Shown one piece after another: positions 29,161 through 38,299 of a stretch of DNA of 64,000 nucleotides (its first letter is position 1; each line of letters opens with the position of its first letter). The position numbers were made by a program, and so were the translations under genes. The notes beneath the pieces were generated by a model, which saw only the letters and a program-made list of their open reading frames with translations, ran no database searches and had not been told where the DNA came from. Source of the DNA: Nocardia sputorum (GTDB lineage: Bacteria > Actinomycetota > Actinomycetes > Mycobacteriales > Mycobacteriaceae); the NCBI RefSeq assembly GCF_027924405.1, contig NZ_AP026978.1, forward strand, positions 2,170,001 to 2,234,000, in the 5' to 3' direction.

Positions 29161-30105
29161 ATGTCCTCATCTGTGTCCTCTGCCGCCCGTTCCGGGGTGG
29201 TCCACCTCATCGGCGCCGGATTCCTCTGGGGTACCGGCGGTCTGCTCGGCACGCTGGTCCATCGGGCCACCGGTTTGCCGCCCGTCTCGGTAGCCACTTG
29301 CCGCCTCGCCGTCGGCGGACTGCTGCTGGTGGTCCTGCTCATGGGCACGCGGCGGCCGTGGCCGCGGGATCCGTCGGCCTGGCGCCGGATCGGCGCGGTC
29401 GCGGTGCTCGCCGCGGTCTTCCAGGCCGCTTACTTCGGCGCTGTCGCGGCGTCGTCGGTCAGCCTCGCGACACTGATCACGATCGGCATGTCGCCGGTGG
29501 TCGTCGCGGGGCTGGAGCACGTCACCGGCCGGCATGCGGTGGACCGGCGCCGCGCGGTGACGATCGGCATCGCCCTGGGCGGACTGGCGTTGCTGGTCGG
29601 CGCGCCGACCAGCCGTGCCGGTGCGGGCGCGTTACTGGTGGGCGCGGCGCTGGCGGCGGTGGCCGCGGTGGCGTTCGCGACGGTCACCGTGCTCAACGCG
29701 GCGCCGGTGCCCGGGCTGGACGCGATGACCACGACGGGCCTCGGGTTCACCGGCGGCGCGGTGCTGCTCGTTCCGCTCGCCGCACTGGGCGGGCTGACGT
29801 TCGACCCGACGCCTGCCGGTCTCGCGCTGGTTCTGATGCTGGGGCTCGCGCCCACGGCGGTCGCCTACACCTTGTACTTCCGTGGGCTGTCGGAGGCGGG
29901 CCCTGGCATCGCCGCGGTGCTGGCCCTGCTCGAACCGCTCACGGGTGCGGCGCTGGCGGCGGTGGTCCTGGGCGAACGCCTCACGGTGCCGGGGCTGGTC
30001 GGGGCCGCGTTGCTGATCGTGGCGTTGCTGCTGGCCGCGACAGCGGCGCGTACGGCGGACCAGGGGCCGGACGCGGCGTCAGGGCGGCGTCGTCGCCGCG
30101 ACTAA
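29161..30105 (+). CDS. EamA/DMT-family exporter
   Basis: 314 residues with ten predicted membrane helices in two EamA repeats (start LIGAGFLWGTGGLLGTLVHR; repeat 2 from about residue 160; YTLYFRGLSEAGPGIAAVLA and LLEPLTGAALAAVVLGERLT are typical of the second half). Drug/metabolite transporters of this type export amino acids or small metabolites. CAGGAG precedes the ATG by eight bases. Expression probably depends on read-through of the attenuator upstream. The stop TAA is part of the -10 box of the next gene. Confidence 0.85.
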   Translation: MSSSVSSAARSGVVHLIGAGFLWGTGGLLGTLVHRATGLPPVSVATCRLAVGGLLLVVLLMGTRRPWPRDPSAWRRIGAVAVLAAVFQAAYFGAVAASSVSLATLITIGMSPVVVAGLEHVTGRHAVDRRRAVTIGIALGGLALLVGAPTSRAGAGALLVGAALAAVAAVAFATVTVLNAAPVPGLDAMTTTGLGFTGGAVLLVPLAALGGLTFDPTPAGLALVLMLGLAPTAVAYTLYFRGLSEAGPGIAAVLALLEPLTGAALAAVVLGERLTVPGLVGAALLIVALLLAATAARTADQGPDAASGRRRRRD

Positions 30106-30115
30106 GCTTCGGCGC

Positions 30116-31714
30116 GTGACAACTGCCGCGACGACCCCGATCTCCACCTGGGCGCCGCTGCGGGCACCGGTGTACCGCGCGCTGTGGGTGGCGCAGCTGG
30201 TGTCGAATCTCGGCACCTGGATGCAGACCGTCGGCGCGCAATGGATCATGGTCGACCAGCCCAACGCGGCGGCGCTGGTGTCGTTCGTGCAGACCGCCAT
30301 CACGCTTCCGGTGATGCTGCTTGCCATCCCGTCCGGGGTGATCGCCGACCTGGTGGACCGGCGCAGGCTGTTGCTCGGCGCCCAGTCCACGATGGCGGTA
30401 CTGGCCCTGCTGCTCGCCGTGTCGACGGCGACGGGCCACACCACGCCCACGGTGCTGCTCACCTTGTTGTTCCTGCTCGGTTGCGGCCAGGCGTTGACCG
30501 CGCCGGCCTGGCAGGCGATCCAACCCGAACTGGTCTCGCGCGAGCAGATCCCGGCGGCGTCCGCGCTGGGCAGCATGAACATCAACATCGGCAGGGCGGT
30601 GGGACCCGCGCTGGCGGGCGCGCTGGTCTCGCTGTCCGGGCCGACGCTGGTGTTCGCGCTGAACGCGGTGTCGTTCGTCGGGATCGTCGCGGTACTGACG
30701 GTCTGGCGCCGGCCGGCGACCGACCGGCGCCTGCCCACCGAGCGCCCTTTGGCAGCGCTGCAGGCCGGCACCCGGTTCATCCGCGCGGCGCCCGCGATCC
30801 GCCGGGTGCTGCTGCGTTCGATCCTGTTCATCGCGCCCGCGAGCGCGGTGTGGGCGCTGCTGCCGGTGATCGCGCGCGACCGGCTCGGGCTGTCGTCGTC
30901 GGGGTACGGCTTGATGCTCGGAGCCCTCGGCGTCGGCGCGGTGCTGGGCGCGGCGGCGCTGTCCCGACTGCGGGCGTGGCTGACCCCGACACAGCGGCTG
31001 ACCATCGCCGCGATCCTGTTCGGAGCGGCGACGGCGGGCACGGCGCTGCTGCGCGTGCTGCCGGTGGTGCTGGTGCTGCTGGTGTTCGCGGGGCTGGCGT
31101 GGCTGCTGGCGATGTCCACCATGAACTCGACCATGCAACTGCTGCTGCCCGCCTGGGTGCGGGCGCGTGGGCTGTCGGTGTACCTGCTGGTGTTCATGGG
31201 CGGACAGGCGATCGGTTCGCTGGTCTGGGGTCTGGTCGCCGACGCGATCGGCTCGGTACCCGCGCTGCTGTGGGCGGCGGCGCTGCTGGCGTTCTGCGCG
31301 GTGAGCACGGTGTGGCTGCCCATCCGGAACGACCCCGAGGTGCTCGACCTGACACCTTCGGCGTTCTGGCCGGAACCGGAGCTGGCGGTCGTGCCCGATC
31401 CCGACGACGGTCCGGTGCTGATCCTGCGCAGTTACGACGTGCCGCCGGAGGACGTCGAGGAATTCCTCGCCGCCATGGCCTTCGTCGGCCGGTCACGGCA
31501 GCGCACCGGCGCGATGGAATGGCGTCTGTATCGCGACGTCGGCGTGGTCGACCGCTTCGTCGAGGCGTTCGTCGTACGGTCGTGGGCCGAGCACATGCAC
31601 CAGCATCAGGTCCGGCTCACCGCGCAGGATCAGCTGCGGGAAGAGGCCGTCGCGAAGTTCGGCGCCGCCGAGGGCGACCAGGTCACCCACCTGGTCGCGG
31701 TGGACCGGCGCTGA
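30116..31714 (+). CDS. MFS exporter of the EntS/DUF894 type with C-terminal domain
   Basis: 532 residues. About 11-12 membrane helices (residues 20-400) with LVSNLGTWMQTVGAQWIMVD and GVIADLVDRRRLLL, characteristic of the MFS_3/EntS group. A soluble C-terminal domain (about 425-532, LILRSYDVPPEDVEEFLAAM, VRSWAEHMHQHQVRLT) resembles antibiotic-biosynthesis-monooxygenase-like folds often fused to these exporters. GTG at 30,116 is seven bases after TAAGCT. Substrate unknown; siderophore or drug export is possible. Confidence 0.85.
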   Translation: MTTAATTPISTWAPLRAPVYRALWVAQLVSNLGTWMQTVGAQWIMVDQPNAAALVSFVQTAITLPVMLLAIPSGVIADLVDRRRLLLGAQSTMAVLALLLAVSTATGHTTPTVLLTLLFLLGCGQALTAPAWQAIQPELVSREQIPAASALGSMNINIGRAVGPALAGALVSLSGPTLVFALNAVSFVGIVAVLTVWRRPATDRRLPTERPLAALQAGTRFIRAAPAIRRVLLRSILFIAPASAVWALLPVIARDRLGLSSSGYGLMLGALGVGAVLGAAALSRLRAWLTPTQRLTIAAILFGAATAGTALLRVLPVVLVLLVFAGLAWLLAMSTMNSTMQLLLPAWVRARGLSVYLLVFMGGQAIGSLVWGLVADAIGSVPALLWAAALLAFCAVSTVWLPIRNDPEVLDLTPSAFWPEPELAVVPDPDDGPVLILRSYDVPPEDVEEFLAAMAFVGRSRQRTGAMEWRLYRDVGVVDRFVEAFVVRSWAEHMHQHQVRLTAQDQLREEAVAKFGAAEGDQVTHLVAVDRR

Positions 31715-31775
31715 CGCCGGTTCCGGCCGAGTGCCTGATTCGGTGCGATCGCACCGACCGCATACACTGTCCGGC

Positions 31776-32009
31776 ATGCGGATGTTCCTGGATATCCTCC
31801 TGATCATCACCAGCGTGCTGCTGGTGCTGCTGGTGCTGCTGCACCGCGCCAAGGGTGGAGGTCTGTCCAGCCTGTTCGGTGGCGGCGTGCAGTCCAGCCT
31901 GTCCGGGTCCACCGTCGTGGAGAAGAACCTCGACCGCGTCACCATCTTCACCGGCGTCATCTGGCTGATCGCCATTCTCGGCATCGGCCTGGAGATCAAG
32001 TTCGCCTGA
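31776..32009 (+). CDS. secG: Preprotein translocase subunit SecG
   Basis: 77 residues; two membrane helices (LDILLIITSVLLVLLVLLH and FTGVIWLIAILGIGLEIKF) separated by the conserved glycine-rich loop RAKGGGLSSLFGGGVQSSLS. Auxiliary subunit of SecYEG. TACACT lies seven bases before the ATG, hence a leaderless transcript independent of the glycolytic operon. Its end overlaps the convergent pseudogene by 14 bases. Confidence 0.93.
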   Translation: MRMFLDILLIITSVLLVLLVLLHRAKGGGLSSLFGGGVQSSLSGSTVVEKNLDRVTIFTGVIWLIAILGIGLEIKFA

Positions 32010-32760
32010 TTCCGGCGGTCACCGCGCCCGCCGTGAGCGCCGCCGCACCGAGCACGGTCGCGGCGATGACGAACGCGGCGGGATAACTCGTCCCGACCAC
32101 CGGGGTCACCACCACGGGGCCGAGGATCTGTCCGGCGCCGTACCCGGCGGTCAGCGGTGCCGCCGCGGCCACGTCGGTCAACCGGCGCCGACCCGCATCG
32201 CGAGCATGACGATTCCCACGAATGTCCCCCCGAACAGCACTGCCGCCGCACCCACGGCCCAGACGGCTTCGGACGACGCCGGGAGCGCCGCCGACACCCA
32301 CTGCGCCACCAACGCGATAGCCAACAGCAGCGCGGTAGGCCAGCGTCGCGCGGCCACGGCCCAGAGTACGGACGGCACCGCGCGGCCGCCGCGCCCACGA
32401 CGACCCACATCGCCGAGCCGGTCACCGGCCCGCGCTGCGCGCTCACCGCCGCGAGCGAGAAGGTCCCGATGACGATGTACCCGAGTCCTTCGAGGAAGTA
32501 CGTGACCAGCAGGGCACGCCAGGTGCGCGAGCGGCGGGCGGCGCCGCGCGGGACACGGTGCCCGGGGCGGATCTCGAGCGCCACGGGAACCAGAAGGGCG
32601 GCGGTCAGCGCCGCGGAGAGTAGCGAGAGAAGCTGCCACGAGACCAGCGGTCGCAACGCCAGCACCGGCAGGCCGGTCCACGCGATGCCGAAACCGATGC
32701 CGCCGAAGACTATTCCCGCCGACTGCTGTATCTGGCGTGGCGCGCGCCCGGTCCCGCCGC
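31996..32760 (-). pseudogene. YbfB/YjiJ-type MFS transporter, truncated and frameshifted
   Basis: Three frames together encode helices about 5-12 of an MFS transporter: GIVFGGIGFGIAWTGLPVLA and RALLVTYFLEGLGYIVIGTF in the first, PSVLWAVAARRWPTALLLAI and FGGTFVGIVMLAMRVG in the second, TAGYGAGQILGPVVVTPVVG in the third, ending at 31,996. The shifts are near 32,385 and 32,205. The N-terminal four helices are missing before about 32,760. A decayed gene. Confidence 0.75.
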
Positions 32761-32797
32761 GCTCGGTGCAGCGCTTCCTCGGCGCGCTCTGACGGAG

Positions 32798-33646
32798 TCA
32801 GTCGACGCGCGGAATGCGGCCGTCGATGTCGGTGAACCCGTAGTACTCGGCGAGATCGGCCACCGGCCAGGGCAATCCGGTGCGCGAGCGCCGCCCGGCG
32901 TCGGTGGCGAGCGCTACGACGGCGCGGCCGGTGAAACGGGGTGTCTGCGCGTCGCCGAGGTCGAAGGTGCCCTCCCCGGGCAGCGTGACCAGCCGCCTGC
33001 CGTCGGCGTCGGCCGGAACCAGTTGCAGCAGTTCGGTGTTCACGATGCCGGGCCAGAGCGAGACCACGGTCACCTCGGTGCCGGCGAGGTTGTGCGCCAG
33101 GTCGGCGGTGAGCCGGTCCAGAGCGGATTTCGCGACGCCGTACACGGCGTTGTGCATGTATCTGCGTGCCCCTGGCGAGGAGATGTTGACGATCAGCCCG
33201 CCCGATTCGATCAATAGCGGTGCGGCGAAATAGCTCGCCACGTAATGGGATCGGACGCCGACGTCGAACGACTCGTCCCACGCCGCGGGCGGCACCTCCC
33301 AGAACGGCTTGCCCAGCCAGCGTGCCGCGGCGGGGGAGTTGTAGACGTTGTTGACCAGCACGTCCAGTCTGCCGTGCTCGGTGCGGATCAGCTCGAACAA
33401 CCGCTCCACCGCGTCGTCGTCGCGGTGATCGCACACGAACGGGATGCCGACACCGCCCGCGGCATCGATTTCCGCGGCCGTGGCGTGTACGGTGCCGGGT
33501 AGCCGTCCCTGCGCCGCCGAGCGCCCGGTGACGAACACCGTGGCGCCCGCCGCACCGAGTTCCAGCGCGATCCCCTTGCCGATGCCGCGGCTGGCGCCGG
33601 TGACCACCGCGACCTTGCCTTCGAGCCTCTCGGGTATTCCGCTCAC
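32798..33646 (-). CDS. Short-chain dehydrogenase/reductase
   Basis: 282 residues; Rossmann NAD(P) site TGASRGIGKGIALELG, LDVLVNNVYNS (NNAG-like), and the catalytic pair in VYGVAKSALDRL (YxxxK). Catalytic Ser is in VNISSPGARRYMH. The C-terminus is longer than classical SDRs (about 250) and resembles the DHRS1-type group, with YYGFTDIDGRIPRVD at the end. Substrate unknown. Divergent from the epoxide-hydrolase-like gene across 54 bp, so a shared control region is likely. Confidence 0.85.
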   Translation of the reverse strand: MSGIPERLEGKVAVVTGASRGIGKGIALELGAAGATVFVTGRSAAQGRLPGTVHATAAEIDAAGGVGIPFVCDHRDDDAVERLFELIRTEHGRLDVLVNNVYNSPAAARWLGKPFWEVPPAAWDESFDVGVRSHYVASYFAAPLLIESGGLIVNISSPGARRYMHNAVYGVAKSALDRLTADLAHNLAGTEVTVVSLWPGIVNTELLQLVPADADGRRLVTLPGEGTFDLGDAQTPRFTGRAVVALATDAGRRSRTGLPWPVADLAEYYGFTDIDGRIPRVD

Positions 33647-33700
33647 GAAACCGGAACATTACCGTGAAACGATAACGTGTTCTAGGTTTTGGAGGTCCGA

Positions 33701-34690
33701 GTGGAACTGACTCATCGGTTCGTGACGTCCGGCGGTGTCCGCATGCACGTCGCCGAGCAGGGAACGGGGCAGCCGGTGGTCTTCTGCCACGGTTTCCCGC
33801 ACACCTGGTACATCTGGCATCGCCAGCTCCCCGCCATCGCCGCGGCCGGATACCGCGCTCTGGCACCGGACTTGCGCGGGTACGGCCGGACCGACGCCCC
33901 GGCCGACCCGGAAGCGTACACCAATCACGCGGTGTGCGGGGATCTGCTCGCCCTGCTCGACGACATCGGCGCCGAGCAGGCGGTGTTCGTCGGTTTGGAC
34001 TTCGGTGCGGCACTGGTGTGGGAGCTGGCGTTGCGCGCACCGGGGCGGGTGCGCGGCGTCATCGTCTTGAACAACCCGTTCGCGCCGCGCCCGCCGCGTG
34101 CTCCGTCGCAGTTGTGGGCGAAAGCCGCGGCTCGGCACTTCCTGCACCTGCACTACTTCCAGACCCCCGGCGTGGCGGACGAGGAACTCGCCGCGCATCC
34201 GAGGGAGTTCCTGGCCCGCGTGTACTACGCGCTCAGCGCCGACTACCACTACCTGGACACCTGGCGCTTCCCGGCCGAGGGCACCGGCTACCTCGACGTA
34301 TTGCCGCAAGCGCCCGCGCTGCCGTGGCGCTGGCTCGGCGCGGACGAGTTGGACGTGCTGGCGGGGGATTTCGAACGCACGGGATTCACCGGCGGGCTGA
34401 ACTGGTACCGCAACCTGGACCGCAACTGGGAGCTCACCGCCGACTACGCCGCCGCGAAAGTCACTGTGCCCGCCTACTTCCTGTACGGCGACCGCGATCC
34501 CGACATGGAGGGTTTCAGCGGTCGTGACCCGCTGGCCACCATGCGCGCGCACGTCACCGACCTGCGCGCGGTCACCGAGATCGCCGACGCCGGTCACCTC
34601 GTGCAGCTGGAGCGGACCGAGCGGGTGAACGCGTTGCTCACCGCCCATCTCGCCCACCTCGCGGCGCACCGGGCCGGCCTTCCGGCCTGA
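33701..34690 (+). CDS. Alpha/beta hydrolase, epoxide-hydrolase-like
   Basis: 329 residues. Oxyanion-hole motif FCHGFPHTWYIWHRQLP and nucleophile elbow FVGLDFGAALVWELAL, where Asp replaces Ser as in epoxide hydrolases and haloalkane dehalogenases. The acid is in LYGDRDPDME and the His in DAGHLVQLERTERVN. GGAGGT seven bases before the GTG at 33,701 fixes the start. Substrate unknown; the divergent SDR may act in the same conversion (inference). Confidence 0.85.
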   Translation: MELTHRFVTSGGVRMHVAEQGTGQPVVFCHGFPHTWYIWHRQLPAIAAAGYRALAPDLRGYGRTDAPADPEAYTNHAVCGDLLALLDDIGAEQAVFVGLDFGAALVWELALRAPGRVRGVIVLNNPFAPRPPRAPSQLWAKAAARHFLHLHYFQTPGVADEELAAHPREFLARVYYALSADYHYLDTWRFPAEGTGYLDVLPQAPALPWRWLGADELDVLAGDFERTGFTGGLNWYRNLDRNWELTADYAAAKVTVPAYFLYGDRDPDMEGFSGRDPLATMRAHVTDLRAVTEIADAGHLVQLERTERVNALLTAHLAHLAAHRAGLPA

Positions 34691-34751
34691 GGCGAAACGT
34701 CCTCGGGCTCAGTGCGGTTCGTTGTCGGTGGGCACCGCTAATGTTCGGTGA

Positions 34752-35354
34752 ATGAGTTATAGCCTGAGCATCTACGTCGTCGAACTGGACAGGATCTCCG
34801 GCGCCATCGGGTCCCGGGACGACAAGCTCCGGCGGATGATCGGCGGCCGGTTCAAGGCCCAGCTGACCCATGACGACGACTGGTTCGCCGACGAGATCGC
34901 GGCCGGCGCGCCCACCCGCTACGAGGCGGTGCGCGCCGTCATCGACGGCGGCCCGTTCGACCCGGCCTACGGTTTCCAGTACGGCTACGCCTACCAGACG
35001 ATCTGCCAGTTCTACGGACGGTTCGTGGACAACCGCTACTTCTCGGCGTTCCGTGGCCGCTGGCTCGACCACATCGACGACGGCCTGGCCACGCTCGGCA
35101 TCAAAGCGGTCAGCGTCCGCGCGTTCATGTACCACTCGCTGCCGCCCGCGCTGCCGCAGCCCGACGAGCTGCCCGGCTACGGCGAATGGACGCCGGAGCA
35201 GTGCGCGGAGGCGCTGGTGCAGTGGGAGTCGACCACACCGCCGCAACGGGAGGAGGTCGACCACGAGGTGCTCGCGGCCATCGAATCCTGCGTCGCGTGG
35301 ATCCGGGAGGCGCAGGCGCGTCCCGGCTGGGGCGTCGCCGGGTTCTTCTACTGA
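34752..35354 (+). CDS. Hypothetical protein, DUF7691-like
   Basis: 200 residues, soluble, acidic. Begins MSYSLSIYVVELDRISGAIG and contains FDPAYGFQYGYAYQTICQFYG and IREAQARPGWGVAGFFY. Similar proteins occur across actinobacteria; I recall the DUF7691 label but cannot confirm it. Function unknown. TAATGT seven bases upstream of the ATG supports a leaderless transcript. Convergent with the SRPBCC gene, nine bases apart. Confidence 0.7.
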   Translation: MSYSLSIYVVELDRISGAIGSRDDKLRRMIGGRFKAQLTHDDDWFADEIAAGAPTRYEAVRAVIDGGPFDPAYGFQYGYAYQTICQFYGRFVDNRYFSAFRGRWLDHIDDGLATLGIKAVSVRAFMYHSLPPALPQPDELPGYGEWTPEQCAEALVQWESTTPPQREEVDHEVLAAIESCVAWIREAQARPGWGVAGFFY

Positions 35355-35363
35355 GCCGCGGAC

Positions 35364-35843
35364 CTACTGGTATTCCCCGGCCAGCTTCGGGTAGTCCGAC
35401 CACCGCGGCAGCGGCTGGTAGTCGAGGTAGGCGGTGAGGCGGTCGAGCAGGTATTGCCAGCGCGGGCCGATCGCGCCTGCGTCGGCGGGAGGCACGTGGC
35501 GGCGGGTCAGTTCCACGGTGGTGACCACGCCGACCTGGCTCATCCGGACTTCGAGCAGGCAGCCGTCGATGTGCACGACCAGTTCGTGCGGCGCCTGGCA
35601 ATGGTCGACGCGCACCGCGACCGGGCCGGAGACGGGACCGTCGAACAAGTCGATGGTGAGGTTGCCGTTACCGCCGGAGACGGCGCCGAGCCAGCGGGCG
35701 AGCTGGCCGCGCTCGGTGGCCGCCGACCACACGTCCAGCACGGGCTTGTGGAACGACCGCAGGTAGTGCAGAAGCACCAGGTCGCCGTCGGCCGTGTGCT
35801 CGTGCTCCGGTCGCACCTCGCCGAGCATGGACATCGTGGTCAT
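35364..35843 (-). CDS. SRPBCC/START-like protein
   Basis: 159 residues with features of the AHSA1/SRPBCC fold: a strand-helix start (LVLLHYLRSFHKPVLDVWSA), ATERGQLARWLG, and a terminal helix (GPRWQYLLDRLTAYLDYQP). These proteins bind hydrophobic ligands. AAAGGA eight bases before the ATG. Ligand and role unknown. Confidence 0.65.
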   Translation of the reverse strand: MTTMSMLGEVRPEHEHTADGDLVLLHYLRSFHKPVLDVWSAATERGQLARWLGAVSGGNGNLTIDLFDGPVSGPVAVRVDHCQAPHELVVHIDGCLLEVRMSQVGVVTTVELTRRHVPPADAGAIGPRWQYLLDRLTAYLDYQPLPRWSDYPKLAGEYQ

Positions 35844-35891
35844 CGCGAGTCCTTTCCACTGCTGGTCACCGTCACTCTCACTGTATTTCCA

Positions 35892-38201
35892 CTATTCCCC
35901 GGCCGAATCGAATTCCGGGGAATGCCGGGCCTCGGCGCGCCGCGGCCGCGTGCCGGTCTCATCGGCCAGCAGCCGGAGGGCCGCGGCTTCGATACGGTCC
36001 TCGTCCAAGAGCACCGTCGCTGCGGCCGGGCCGAGCGGGACGAAACTGTCTTCGCTGGTCACGCGCGCGAGGCGGCCGGTGAAACCGGCGTCGGTCAGAG
36101 CAGTGCACACCGCCTCCGACACGCCACCGCTGCGGCGGGTCTCGTCCGCGACGAGCACCCGCCCGGTCGCGTGCGCGTGCCGCAGGAGATCTTCCACCGG
36201 AAGCGGCGCGAGCCAGCGCAGGTCGAGCACACGCGCGTTGATCCCGTGCCGGGCCAGCCGCCGTGCCACGCGCAGGCTCATCGGCACGCCGTTGGCGAAA
36301 GTGGCGATGGTCAAGTCGGCCCCGTCACCGTAGACGCGGGCGCGGCCGATCTCGACGTGTCCGGCCGCGGACGGGCGCGCCAGCCAGCCGTCGTCTCCCG
36401 GATCGTGCAGGTCGCGGGTGTGGTACAGCGCGATGGGCTCGAGATACAGGCACACCCTGCCGTCCACCCGGGCCGCGGACGCGCACGTGCGCAGTATCGC
36501 CGCGGCGTCGTCGGCGCGGGACGGGGAGGCCAGCACGACGCCGGGGATGTCGCGCAGCGCGGCCACCGAGTTGTCGTTGTGGAAATGGCCGCCGAACCCT
36601 TTCTGGTAGCCGTATCCGGCGATGCGCACCACCATCGGGTTGCGGTAGCGGCCGTCGGAGAAGAACGACAGCGTGGCGGCTTCGCCGCGGATCTGGTCGG
36701 CGGCGTTGTGCAGGTAGGCGAGGTACTGGATCTCCGGGATCGGCACGAGACCGGCCAGCGCCGAGCCCAGCGCGGTGCCGAGCACGCTCTGCTCGTCCAG
36801 CAGGGTGTCGAACACCCGGCGCGCGCCGTACGTCTTCTGCAATCCCTTCGTCACGCCGTACACGCCGCCTTTGCGGCCGACGTCCTCCCCGAAGACCAGC
36901 ACGTCGCCATCCCGGTCCAGCAGGCTCGCGAGGGTGTCGTTGATCGCCTGCGCCACGGTCATCGGATCGGTCCGCGCCGCGCCGTTGCGGCGGGGCGGCG
37001 CATCCGCGCTCGCGATCGCGCGGCCGGTGTCCGGGTATGCGCGGGGGAGCGGTCCGGTGCGGAGCACGTCGGCGCGCACGAGCGCCGGGTGGGACGGGGC
37101 GATCGGTGCGATGACGGCCGCCGCGGAGGCGAGTTTCGGTTCGGCGGAGACGAGTTCGGCGGTCGCGGCGACGCGGCGGCCCAGCTCGGCATAACGGTCG
37201 AGCACGTCGGCGGGTGTCGCCACGCCGGACTCGATGAGCAGCCGCGCGGTCGCGGTCACCGGATCGCGGGCGAGGTCGGCGGCGAGGTCGGCGGGCCGGC
37301 GGTAGGCGGTTTCGACATCGGATCCCGCGTGACCGAGCAGCCGCACTGTCCGCAGATGCAGGAACGCGGGCGCGCGGTGGTCTCGCACCCACCGCGCGGC
37401 GGCCTCGGCGGTGGTCAGCGCGTCGAGGGCGGCACAGCCGTCCGCGGGGAAGTACGCCAGGCCCGGGCGGCCGCCATACGCCTGCTCGATCCACTCCGGG
37501 GGCGTGGGGACGCTGATCCCGATGCCGTTGTCCTCACAGACGAACAGGATGGGCATCGCGATCCCCTGGTGCGCGGTGTGTATCGCGGCATTGATCGCCC
37601 CGGCCGCGGTGGAATGGTTGGCCGACGCGTCGCCGAAACTGCACACCACCACCGAGTCGGCGGGCCACGGACCGGCGACACCCAGTCGCGCCGCCCGATC
37701 GATCGCGAACGCCAATCCGACCGCGCGTGGGAGGTGCGACGCGATGGTCGAGGTCTGCGGGATGATGTGGGCGGCGGCGCTGCCGAACACCTTGTGCCGC
37801 CCACCGGAAATCGGGTCCGCCGCCGCGGCGACCACGCCGAGCAGCACGTCCCGGATCGGATCCAGCCCGGGGACGCGCCGGGCCCGGTGCACGAAGAACG
37901 CCCCCGACCGGTAGTGCAGGAGTGCTGGATCGGTGACCCGCAGGGCGGCCGCCACGGCGGCGTTGCCCTCGTGACCGGACGATCCGATGCTGTAGTAACC
38001 GCGCCGGGCGCTGCCGAGACGGCGTGCCGCGAGATCGAGATGCCTGCTCGTCGCTTGGGCTTCGAACAGTTCCAGGCACGCAGTGCCCGTGATCGCGCCG
38101 CCGGGCGCGATCGGCTCGTCCGCCGGTCGGCCCGGTCGCGGGACGAGGGCCGCGACGGCGGTGCGGAACCGCTCGTCCAGATCCACTGCCAGCTCGGTCA
38201 C
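35892..38201 (-). CDS. Fused E1 alpha-beta thiamine-diphosphate dehydrogenase
   Basis: 769 residues combining E1 alpha (about 1-340) and E1 beta (about 410-769) of a branched-chain/2-oxoacid dehydrogenase. The thiamine-diphosphate motif is FGDASANHSTAAGAINAA; the alpha part also has GYYSIGSSGHEGNAAVAAAL. The beta part has GDVLVFGEDVGRKGGVYGVT, EIQYLAYLHNAADQIRG and VLDLRWLAPLPVEDLL. E1 normally needs a lipoyl E2 and E3; neither is adjacent. The linker (341-409) is Pro/Ala/Arg rich. Substrate is not deducible. Confidence 0.88.
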   Translation of the reverse strand: MTELAVDLDERFRTAVAALVPRPGRPADEPIAPGGAITGTACLELFEAQATSRHLDLAARRLGSARRGYYSIGSSGHEGNAAVAAALRVTDPALLHYRSGAFFVHRARRVPGLDPIRDVLLGVVAAAADPISGGRHKVFGSAAAHIIPQTSTIASHLPRAVGLAFAIDRAARLGVAGPWPADSVVVCSFGDASANHSTAAGAINAAIHTAHQGIAMPILFVCEDNGIGISVPTPPEWIEQAYGGRPGLAYFPADGCAALDALTTAEAAARWVRDHRAPAFLHLRTVRLLGHAGSDVETAYRRPADLAADLARDPVTATARLLIESGVATPADVLDRYAELGRRVAATAELVSAEPKLASAAAVIAPIAPSHPALVRADVLRTGPLPRAYPDTGRAIASADAPPRRNGAARTDPMTVAQAINDTLASLLDRDGDVLVFGEDVGRKGGVYGVTKGLQKTYGARRVFDTLLDEQSVLGTALGSALAGLVPIPEIQYLAYLHNAADQIRGEAATLSFFSDGRYRNPMVVRIAGYGYQKGFGGHFHNDNSVAALRDIPGVVLASPSRADDAAAILRTCASAARVDGRVCLYLEPIALYHTRDLHDPGDDGWLARPSAAGHVEIGRARVYGDGADLTIATFANGVPMSLRVARRLARHGINARVLDLRWLAPLPVEDLLRHAHATGRVLVADETRRSGGVSEAVCTALTDAGFTGRLARVTSEDSFVPLGPAAATVLLDEDRIEAAALRLLADETGTRPRRAEARHSPEFDSAGE

Positions 38202-38299
38202 CGACCGATCATCTCGTAAAATCCGCCGTTCGGCTGCGATTTCCGGCGTTGGTCTTCCGGCAACCGAGCCGGGCGGCGGACAAATTTACGAGAGCTTGC

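Noticed and set aside
35454..38219. 921-codon plus-strand open frame
   Set aside because: Antisense shadow of the fused E1 gene.
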